Below the pieces are notes generated by a model that made no database searches, was not told where the DNA came from, and saw only the letters and a program-made list of their open reading frames with translations. Below, in pieces: positions 1-11,129 of a stretch of DNA of 64,000 bases (its first letter is position 1; each line of letters opens with the position of its first letter). The translations under genes and the position numbers were made by a program. Source of the stretch: Amia ocellicauda (taxonomy: Eukaryota > Chordata > Actinopteri > Amiiformes > Amiidae); assembly GCF_036373705.1 (NCBI RefSeq), contig NC_089869.1, forward strand, positions 7,171,676 to 7,235,675, read 5' to 3'.

Positions 1-420
1 ACAAAACTATGAATGAACAATGACGTCATGATTGTTTTTCTGTGGGCTGCACCCCCTGATCAAAACATTTTCCCGCGCCTATGAGCACTACCCTGCTAAA
101 CAGGGGTAAAAGGTATTCTTTGACATTTACCTTGAAAATATTTACTAATTATGGAACTTAACTTGAAGTTACTAAATATTTAGATTTGCAGCTATTCAAT
201 TGTACAACGATTTGCCTGTGTATATGTTCAAACTTTCAAAGAGTGAGATTGTATTACTGTAGCTTAAAAATAATTATTCCTTAGAATTGTATATCTGAAG
301 CTTACTTTAAACATTCACTGTGAAACCAAAAGAAATGGATACAGAAACAAGCCCAGATATAGAGAAAATAAAGTATAACTTCACATCCAAACCAGTGGCA
401 ACACTGTAGCTCATACTCAC

Positions 421-1831
421 ATTGACAATGTCATAGGCAAAGGAGAGTTTGAACATCAGGTCCAGCTCGATATCAGTGTTCCTCAGGACATCCTGGCATA
501 GATCATCAAGTTAAAAACACCCCAAACGAACATTCAGTGTATACGTCATAGTCTCAAAGCACAAGGAAAACATTACCTTAAGACTTCCCTTCCGGCAGTA
601 TTGCGTGACAATGCAGATGTGTGGAGGCTCAATGCAGACTCCAAAAAACTGCACCAAATTCTCATGCTTCATCTCACGCATCTATAGTTTTAAAACAAAC
701 AGGATATCACATTCAAACTGGGACCGTTTGAAGGTGTTATGAAAACCAATTCTCATTCTCTGTTTGCTTACAAATACATACCCAATACAGCTCTAAATAT
801 ATTCCACCATCTATGTGAACGGAACAACAGATTATATACACAGATATTCATATATATATATATATATTTTAAAAGCTTACTGTTTGAAATTCCTGTATAA
901 TTGAAGGTTTTCTGATATCACTAAACATTTGCTTCTCAACATGTTTGATAGCAACCTGATTACCCTGTAAGGAAAGAAAAATGTACAGATTGATTCAAAA
1001 ACAAAATCACAGAATTTTACTCCCCTTGCTCTGCACAGCAAGGAAACATGCGTGTGTTTATGAATACCATCTACAAAGTTCGTCTGTAAGATCCTAATGT
1101 TTCTACATCCTTTGTTTTACACTCCTTGGATGAGGAATGTAGTGAGTAGCAATCTCATTGTGATCTTGTAATGACATTTCAGAGGGCTTCTGATTACAAA
1201 AACATAGGGGTACTCCCATATGAACTTTATCAAATGAGCAGATGTTTACAGGCAATATCAAACACAAGGTCTCTTTTTAATCTTGCCAATATAAACTGAA
1301 ATTCAAACTTGGGTAACATCAGATTGGTGTATTTACTTTGGGCACAGACACCATATGAAGAGGAAGGTTGATTTTTATCCAAATAAGCTTACACCAAATC
1401 CATGGTTTTAACCTATCTCCCTCCGATTTCCTATTGGCTTTGAAGGTTCTTGTTACCTTGTTGTTACCTGAAGTGCATTTTTAAGGGTACCTATACCTAG
1501 CCCTGAGTCTACCCACTTAACCTCCTACCTGCGCATCCACAGACTTTGGTTGGCCCCTGTCCTATGAAGAAACGAGCAGCAACAGCAGTATGTAACCATC
1601 CAGAAGAAAGGAAACCAGAGGGTAAAGTGTTAATTATCGGGCAAGACCAATTGTTCTGAAGCCACAAAGGAATTCACCTACTTTGTAGAGGCCGATTGTA
1701 GTGTAAATTACTTCTTTTCCCATTTTGTCCTTCAAGCCATAACTGTTAATGCTGGAGACTAATGTCTGGGTCCCACAGCTGCCACTCTCCTTCGTTGTAG
1801 GGGTTGCATTCAAAGACAAATTGTGGTTTCC
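421..1831 (-). CDS. gucy2g: gucy2g coding exons 9-12: kinase-homology domain, N-terminal part
   Basis: Exons 1831-1682, 964-881, 681-577 and 492-421 encode residues 530-666, all in phase 0. Visible kinase-like marks are VAIKHV (Lys586, the ATP-site lysine position) and [16 protein letters not shown]. This regulatory pseudokinase domain binds ATP and restrains the cyclase in the family. Exon 12 ends with SFAYDIVN and a GTGAGT donor; the next exon is not in the window. Confidence 0.83.
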
Positions 1832-4800
1832 CTAAGAAGTTGGAAAAAGAATAAACATATTGCCCAAATCACATACTCTAAATAGTGTAAAATAGGTTTT
1901 GTCTTTACGCTAGTTTTTCGTGAAAGAATTTAATCTGAAAATGGGGATTATAACATTGAAAAAACTGGAGGGAGATATTTAAAATAGGTCTTACCTTTGA
2001 GTCTTTGATAATGGTGATATCATCATAGTTTATCCGCCACCAGGCATCATCCAATGCACGGTACAGTTTAAATTTCTGCACCACCAACAAGGTAAAAAAC
2101 AGGGTTCCCACAAAAGCAACGATGCCAAGAGACATCACCACAGCTAAAACGGATGGATCTGAGGGAGAAAATCAACTGTGGGATGTGTGACTTTGGGGAG
2201 CAAAAGTAAGTTATACAGTTATGTCCATAAATATTTGGACAGTGACACAATTGTCATCATTTTGGCTCTGTACACCACCACAATGGATTTGAAAGGAAAC
2301 AGTCACAATATGCTTTTAGTGTAGACTTTCATCTTTAATTTGAGTGTAGTTACATCCAAATTGGGTGAACGGTGTAGGAATTACACCCATTTTTATATGT
2401 GGTCCCCCCAATTTTAGGGGCTCAAAAGTAATTGGACAAACTAACATAATCATGAATTAAATTGTGAGTTTCAGAACTTGTTTGCAAATCCTTTTGCATT
2501 TGCCTGGGGCCCCGGGACCGCCCCCCGCTCTCACTGATGAAAGCACCGCCCGCCCCCCACGGGAGAAAATAACAACACCGTCGGGAATTATTTTGCCTGG
2601 GGCCCCCACATGCTCTAGAATCGCCACTGCACCAGATACTGGGTTTCTTCCCTTGTGATGCTCTGCCAGGCCTGCACTACAGCTGTCTTTAGTTCCTGCT
2701 TGTTCTTGGGGTGTTTTTCCTTCAGTTTTGCCTTCAGCAAGTGAAATGCTGCTCAATTGGATTCAGGTCAGGAGATTGACTTGGCCATTGCAGAACATTC
2801 CACTTCTTCACCTTAAAAAAGTCTTGGGTTGCTTTCGCAGTATGCTTCGGGTCATTGTCCATCTGCACTGTAAAGCGCTGTCCTATGAGTTTTGAAGCGT
2901 TTGCCTGAATCTGAGCAGATAATATAGCCCTAAACACTTCAGAATTCATCCTGCTTCTTTTGTAAGCAGTCACATCACCAATAAATACAAGGAGCCAGTT
3001 CCCTTGGCAGCCATACATGCCCATGCCATAACATACAGCTCTGGAAAAAATTGAGACCACTGCAAAATGATCAGTTTCTCTGGTTTTACTATTTATAGGT
3101 ATGTTTGGGTAAAATGAACATTTTTGTTTTATTCTATAAACTACTGACAACATTTCTCCCAAATTCTAAATAAACATATTGTCATTTAGAGCATTTACAG
3201 TGAGGGATAAAAGTATTTGATCCCCTGCTGATTTTGTACGTTTGTCCACTGACAAAGAAATGATCAGTCTATAATTTTAATGGTAGGTGTATTTTAACAG
3301 TGAGAGACAGAATAACAACAACAAAATCCAGAAAAACGCATTTCAAAAAAGTTATAAATTGATTTGCATGTTAATGAGGGACATAAGTATTTGATCCCCT
3401 ATCAATCAGCAAGATTTCTGGCTCCCAGGTGTCTTTTATACAGGTAACGAGCTGAGATTAGGAGCACTCTCTTAAAGGGAGTGCTCCTAATCTCAGCTCG
3501 TTAACTGTATAAAAGACACCTGTCCACAGAAGCAATCAATCAATCCGATTCCAAACTCTCCACCATGGCCAAGACCAAAGAGCTGTCCAAGGATGTCAGG
3601 GACAAGATTGTAGACCTACACAAGGCTGGAATGGGCTACAAGACCATCGCCAAGCAGCTTGGTGAGAAGGTGACAACGGTTGGTGCAATTATTCACAAAA
3701 TGGAAAAAACACAAAATAACTGTCAGTCTCCCTCGGTCTGGGGCTCCATGCAAGATCTCTCCTCGTGGAGTTTCAATGATCATGAGAACGGTGAGGAATC
3801 AGCCCAGAACAACACGGGAGGATCTTGTTAATGATCTCAAGGCAGCTGGGACCATAGTCACCAAGAAAACAATTGGTAACACACTACGCCGTGAAGGACT
3901 GAAATCCTGCAGCGCCCGCAAGGTCCCCCTGCTCAAGAAAGCACATGTACAGGCCCGTCTGAAGTTTGCCAATGAACATCTGAATGATTCAGAGGAGAAC
4001 TGGGTGAAAGTGTTGTGGTCAAATGAGACCAAAATCGAGCTCTTTGGCATCAACTCAACTCTCCGTGTTTGGAGGAGGAGGAATGACCCCAAGAACACCA
4101 TCCCCACCGTCAAACATGGAGGTGGAAACATTATGCTTTGGGGGTGTTTTTCTGCTAAGGGGAAAGGACAACTGCACCGCATCAAAGGGACGATGGACGG
4201 GGCCATGTACCGTCAAATCTTGGGTGAGAACCTCCTTCCCTCAGCCAGGGCATTGAAAATGGGTGGTGGATGGGTATTCCAGCATGACAATGACCCAAAA
4301 CACACAGCCAAGGCAACAAAGGAGTGGCTCAAGAAGAAGCACATTAAGGTCCTGGAGTGGCCTAGCCAGTCTCCAGACCTTAATCCCATAGAAAATCTGT
4401 GGAGGGAGCTGAAGGTTCGAGTTGCCAAACGTCAGCCTCGAAACCTTAATGACTTGGAGAGGATCTGCAAAGAGGAGTGGGACAAAATCCCTCCTGAGAT
4501 GTGTGCAAACCTGGTGGCCAACTACAAGAAACGTCTGACCTCTGTGATTGCTAACAAGGGTTTTGCCACCAAGTACTAAGTCGAAGAGGTCAAATACTTA
4601 TTTCCCTCATTAACATGCAAATCAATTCATAACTTTTTTGAAATGCGTTTTTCTGGATTTTTTTTTGTTATTCTGTCTCTCACTGTTAAAATACACCTAC
4701 TATTAAAATTATAGACTGATCATTTCTTTGTCAGTGGGCAAATGTACAAAATCAGCAGGGGATCAAATACTTTTTTCCCTTACTGTATTTGCAGAAAATG

Positions 4801-7800
4801 ACAACTGGTCAAAATTACAAAAAAGATGCTGTGTTGTCAGACCTCGAATAATGCAAAGAAAATACGTTCATATTCATTTTTAAACAACACAATACTAATG
4901 TTTTAACTTAGGAAGAGTTCAGAAATCAATATTTGGTGGAATAACCCTGATTTTCAATCACAGATTTCATGCATCTTGGTATGCTCTTCACCAGTCTTTC
5001 ACATTGATGTTGGGTGACTTTATGCCACTTGTGGCGCAATAATTCAAGCAGTTCGGCTTTGTTTGATGGCTTGTGACCATACATCTTCCTCTTGGTCACA
5101 TTCCAGAGGTTTTCAATGGGGTTCAGGTCTGGAGATTGGGCTGGCCATGACAGGGTCTTTATCTGGTGGTCCTCCATCCACACCTTGATTGACCTGGCTG
5201 TGTGGCATAGGGCATTGTCCTGCTGGAATAAACAATCCTCAGAGTTGGGGAACATTGTCAGAGCAGAAGGAAGCAAGTTTTCTTCCAGGACAACCTTGTA
5301 TGTGGCTTGAGTCATGCGTCCTTCACAAAGACAAATCTGCCCGATTCCAGCCTTGCTGAAGCACCCCCAGATCTTGCACAGCTGAAAATTGGACTCATCA
5401 GAGAAGATGACCTTACTCCAGTCCTATACGGTCCAATCCTTATGGTCTTTTGCAAACCTCAGCCTGGCTCTTCTTTGCTTCTCATTGATGAAGGGCTTTT
5501 TTCTAGCTTTGCATATCTTCAGCCCTGCCCCAGGGAGCCTGTTTCAATCCGTCCTCACTATGCACTTCACCCCAGCTGCCGTTTGCCATTCTTTTTGTAG
5601 GTCACTTGATGTCATCCTACGGTTGTTGAGTGACATTCAAATTAGTTGTCGGTCATCCCGGTCAGTGGAGAGTCGTTTTCGCCCTCTGCCGGTCTGTAGC
5701 TTTGTTGTCCCCAATGCCTGCTGCTTGACCTTGTTCTTATGAACCACTGTCTTTGAAATTTTAAGGATGGAAGCAACCTGAAGCTCACTGTATCCCTCTG
5801 CCAGTAAAGCCAGAATTGAACCCATATTTTCCTCACTCAAAACTTTCCTTTTCAACTCTTTTGGCATGGTCTGGTGCCTGTGTTGGAATTCAACAGACAC
5901 TGGAATGGAATGGCTGCCATACATGTAGAGATGCTGATTTAAGAAAAATTTGCAGTGGTTTCTTCATTTTTTCCAGAGCTGTATTTCACAGATGAGGTGG
6001 TATACTTCGGATCATGAGCAGTTCATTCCCTATTCCATACTGGCACATCATTCTGGCACAAGTTTATGTTTGTCTCATCTGTCCATAGGATGTTGTTCCA
6101 GAGCTGTACAGGGTTCTTTAGACCAAGAACAAGCAGGAACTGAAGACAGCTGCAGTGCAGGCCTGGCAGAGCATCACTAGGTAAGAAACCCAGCATCTGG
6201 TGATGTCTGTGGGTTCCAGACTTCAGGCAGTCATTGACTGCAATGGATTTGCAACCAAGTATTGAAACTCACAATATAATTCATGATTATGTTAGTTTGT
6301 CCAAATACTTTTGAGCCCCTAAAATTGGGGGGACCACATATACAGATGGGTGTAATTCCTACACTGTTTACCCAATTTGGATGTAACTACCCTCAAATTA
6401 AATATGAACGTCTCCACTTAAAGCACATCTTGATTGTTTCCTTTCAAATCCATTGTAGTGGCGTACAGAGCCAAAATGATGACAAAGATGTCACTGTCCA
6501 AATATTTATGGACCTAAGTGTATATACAAATATAGCATACATTTCTAAACCAAGACTTACCCATAATGGATGGTCCACATAGGTCATTGTTGAACCCACA
6601 AACTGGCATATCTGCTGAGGGTGCTCCACTAGGCCAGACAATGTAGGAAAATGCAGGAGTGGGCCTAAGATAAACAATAGTTTTAAGGAAATTAAAGGGA
6701 CAAAAGAACTTCATTGTAATTACCATTGGTATTAAAATATGAATCTTTAAAATTATCTTAAATAAGGCACACAAAGCAAACTGTTTCATTGTTTGGATGT
6801 AATTAGACAAGCAGCAGTAGGGGTTAGAAATATTGACTTACACAACAGAATCTTTGCTGCTGTCATAGTGGAGAATAGGTAAAAATTTGGAGATGTTTTT
6901 TGTAGTCTGCAGGTCATACACTGAATAGTCCATATGCCTTTTTCCTGTTGCATCCAAGTTCACAAGTCCAGAAGCACCTATAGAAGTGCCATATGTTTCA
7001 GGTTATTTAACACATTAAAAAAAGTTTTTTACTTTTTTTGATGATCATGCATTTTTTTGGCCAGGTGCAACAGATTTTATGCCAGGCGTGCCACCTGACC
7101 TGAACATAGCTGCGGGAAGCCCTGACCCACCTTATCACTCAGTGACAAGGTCAATGCTTGCTTCAGACATTCTTCTGGCTAGATTAGCCAATTTGGAAGC
7201 CTTTAAACTGGTTGAACATCCTAAAGTTTGCTTTATGAACATTGGCATATTCTACAGAACTGAAATTAGATTTGAGGGCACACGTAAGTATAGGTTACTT
7301 AGTTACGGTCACCCTTGAGGTCTGCCAGGGTTATTCAGGATACATACATCTCACACAGTGTCCTCAAATATGCAATGCACTGTTTAGGATGTCATCACAA
7401 CCCAAAAATGGCCCTCTTCTCAGGACCTATTGCCAGAGTGTTGACATATCCTCTTTAAAGGTGTTATTCCTGTACTGAAGAGAGCAGTTGTGTGTCATAG
7501 CAGCATTAGTTACCATTTCACAGTGAGAGACTTCCACTTCACTAAATCGCCACTGTATAGAATCTGAAGGAAGTTTCTTTGGAAGTGTTGCTATAAAGTA
7601 TAGAAACAATATGATAATAATAAGAGCAATAAATGGCTGGGGGAAAATGTATTTTTAAAAACATGGTAAATGGATTAATGTCATGCACATATTTAGATTA
7701 ATAAAAATGTACTTCCACCAAGTTTTTACAGGTATATCAGTAACCTTTTGTTCTGGTCATTATGTCCATGCTGTTCATTTTCATTTGCTCTTGTTGGATC

Positions 7801-10800
7801 CTATAATAGGGCAGGTTTCAGGACACCATGGACTCTAAAGCTCTGCCATGAAGTCAAGGTTCACAGTTAGTTTACCATAGAACCTGATCTTGCTTTGGTC
7901 TCTCAGGAGGCGCACCAGTTCCCTCCCATTGTAAGGGCTCTTGCCAGCTTTAGTCACCTCCTTCAGGCCCATGGCATAAAGCAGTACAGCATCATGGAGG
8001 AAAGCTGCATAGGGGCTCACCTGAACGGTGAAACAAAGGGAACAAAACAATGAAGCTTGATTCAGCTTCAGTTATGTTTCATGAAAGGGACTTGTAATTC
8101 TCATTTCATCTTCAGCTGAGCTACTTAAGGTATTTCATACTTCTCTCCACTGGACAAATGCTTTAGTCCCTTTATGCAGCTAAAGGTGAAAACTACACTG
8201 AGGTGTAGAAAACATGGTCAGGTGTTTTATGGTGACTCGTTGAGGACATGAATAATACAATTTTTCATGATCTCATTTCATTTACCTCCCGTTATCTTAT
8301 GATCAGGAGATAATTTATTTTGCTTTATTTATAATTTTTATTCCATGTTCTTAATGAGCTACCATGGGTTTGTCACACCATTGTCTCTGGATACTGACTG
8401 ACACTTCCGTTTTCTCGGATAGCGGATAATGAGAGATAGCGGGTGTTTCTTGTGATCACGAGATAAAGGTTGGTATCTCGGAGATCATATTTTTTTATTT
8501 TTTTTGTCCTAAAGGAGCCACTGTACCGATTTAAAATATATTTCAGCTGGAACTAATGTCGGAAGATGAGACTTAGAGGAACCTAAATTGCTCCTATTTC
8601 TGACAGTCTGCAATCTACTGGTGTTATAACCGTGTTTTCCTTTTTACATTATTGATAAAAGGAATTCACATGCACATTCAACCAATAAGTAGGTGCAGGG
8701 TCAGTTAATGTTTCAATCTGCATTTGTTGATCCTGATTCAGTTCTTCCGTAGATTGAAACGTTGACTGTTTTTGAAAACCTTGAGGCAAGGGCTAAATAA
8801 ATGCTTTTATTTATACTTTGGAGCTGTGGTGAGTGTGCGGGTTTACTCTTTTTTTTATCTTCCTTTTAAAATTAGCCATACCTCTTTTTCTGTAGTTAGG
8901 TTACTGTAGAAGGGAGGCCCTTGCAGTCTCTCATAGACTTGGTGAAGGAAATCATAGTAGTCATAATCTTCGTAGGATTTCAGAGTGATCAAGAACACCA
9001 TTTCAAAGGCTTTAAGGACAGTCTGGACAGGCCCTTTAGTTAAAGCAAATTTCCACACATTATCCTAAGAAAGAAAGCAACATTAAAACCTTGCCACAAT
9101 CACTGTGTATGTGTACACTCAATCATGTCAAGTGTTCACCTTCATTCCTTAAAAGTAACTGTTTTTTTATGAAAACAATAGCTGTTTTCATGCTCTATAA
9201 ATGCAATCTTCTGTATTGGGAAAATAAAAGAATACACTATATAGATGTATGAATGCGTTAGTGATCTCTGTTTAATATTGGTGGGCAGGGAACAGCGGGG
9301 GTACAAGGCTCTGACCTGTTTCAAGCAGAAGCCTCACTATTTCGGGGAGAAGTAGTTTTATTTTGTATGGATATTTAGTTTTCTTTTTAGTGATGCTCAA
9401 TACATTTGCCAGAATCTTTCTGTGATAGCTTTAATTGTCATACTTTTGCCTGTATTGAATTGAAACTTTGGTCCTCTCCCCAACTCTAAATGACAATCCC
9501 ATAACCTGACAAGATACTTTTCTTGTGTCTACCAAATGGAAACGTACCATTTAATACTAAGACTGTAATATGAGATTGACTGGGATGTCAGTGTTTTAAT
9601 TTATGCATTTAAGGGAGGTGAACAGGAGGAAGGAGCAACAGGTTATGAGTTGGGACAAGTGACAATTTAAGTCCATTACTCTCACTTTCAAGATGTCAGC
9701 TTACATTTGATGTATCCTTGAGACTGCTGCCTGCTCAATGTCATGTGCACTGAGTAGAGAGACCCACTACTTGGTCTTAAAGTTGATGTTGCATTTAACA
9801 CATTACCATGCTCAAAAGCAAGATAAACAAACACAAGGTAGTACTAACAGTTAAGGTTATGGCTGGGGCCAGGGTTAAAGATGTGGTTGCAGACTGGTGT
9901 GGGGGCTTAAGCTTAGTCAGGGGGATTAACGTCAGCAGTCATTATTGTAAAGTATAACCTGTTATTAAGTTATACTCACCACATAGCCACTGACCTCAAA
10001 AAGCTGAATTATGAAAAATACATACTCCCCATTTACTAGATCCTGTTTTTGGGCTTCCAGGATTATTGAAGTTGCATCTTCAGAATTACACAAAACAATT
10101 ATAACTGTGGAAAAAATACAGTGTTAAGCAAAGACAGTACTATACACCAAACCATATGTATTATGGATCCAGAAACAGCCCACTGGTAATCAGATAATGT
10201 CTGAAGGGACAGACTGACCCCTCTGTTCCTGACTTATTCCAGGCAGCCCATAGCACTCCAGTATTTTTATTTATTTTTTTCATTGATTGTTTCATGCATT
10301 CAAACAAAAGGCACACATAACAGAATTGTCCATTTTCAGTATAGTGGCTTATTTAATACTCCTACCAATGAAAACATGAAGTCTGCCTGTCTGCTTATAA
10401 ACCATTCATGCTAACAAAATAATACCAGCATGAATGCCATTCAATTATTCAGTTAAATTCACAACATAATAAGGGTGGCAAGTAATCTGGCTAGGAGATG
10501 CACTGAATCAGGAACATAGAATTAAGGTGCATGTGAAATCAATATGCAATACATAATACATTGGAGGTGCATGAAAATCAATACCAATATAATTATATTA
10601 TAGAAATCAACTAATGGATAACTCTACTTTGTCCTCATGGTCTCTGCGGTAATTAAATAAGGAGGTAGTGTTGGTTTGAGACACCTGCTCATTGACAGCA
10701 TTTCTCATTAAAGGTGGGGTGGGGTATCATCATTTTTGACTTTTCAGAATTCACTTTCTAAAGTACTGCTGGTAGTCAAAACAAAACTATCTGTGTAGTT

Positions 10801-11069
10801 TTAATGTGTAGTATATTTTGGTATAGATATGCACAACAATGTATTCTGTAATGTTTATTTTTAATTAAGTTTAGTTAATGTAACTTTGCTGGAGCATGTC
10901 AAAACTCAGATGTCACCTAAGACATTTGCAAAGCCGCCATCTTAAAAGTATCCCACAATACATCTGGTTATGACAATGAACTGAGAACCGAATCTCAGAA
11001 AACGCACCCCAGATCAGAGTAAATTTGTCTAATGAGGAGAGCAATTGAAACCTCAATCATTTAAAATAG

Positions 11070-11129
<60 letters not shown>

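Larger units (their letters stand above)
3198..4785 (+). mobile_element. Innermost Tc1/mariner-like element, 1,588 bases, near full length
   Basis: Ends CAGTGAGGGATAAAAGTATT and its inverse are flanked by TA at 3196-3197 and 4786-4787. It lies inside the left terminal region of the middle element; the host sequence resumes cleanly as TTTGCAGAAAATGACAAC. It has the usual Tc1 length and a single transposase gene, and it is the youngest of the three by nesting order. Confidence 0.9.
3036..5981 (-). mobile_element. Middle Tc1/mariner-like element, inserted in the outer element
   Basis: Terminal repeats CAGCTCTGGAAAAAATTGAG at 3036 and its inverse ending at 5981 are flanked by TA at 3034-3035 and 5982-5983. 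The insertion interrupts the outer element's transposase, which continues on the far side. Without the third element inside it, the copy is about 1,356 bases. It is oriented so that its transposase reads on the minus strand. Confidence 0.87.
2216..6520. mobile_element. Outer Tc1/mariner-like element carrying two further nested insertions
   Basis: Long terminal inverted repeats of about 230 bases lie at 2216-2455 and 6270-6520, each carrying the motif TCCATAAATATTTGGACAGT near its end. TA dinucleotides flank the element at 2214-2215 and 6521-6522. Remnants of its DD34E transposase run on the minus strand at 5984-6120 and 2640-3035: the first catalytic Asp in WTDET, then MDNDPKHT, and PIE 34 residues later. 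The two parts are separated by the next element. A second piece, the transposase C-terminus in opposite orientation, lies at 6125-6265. It sits wholly inside gucy2g intron 7. Confidence 0.85.

Noticed and set aside
3799..4206. Long minus-strand open frame in the innermost Tc1 element
   Set aside because: It is the shadow of the real plus-strand transposase and has no family resemblance.
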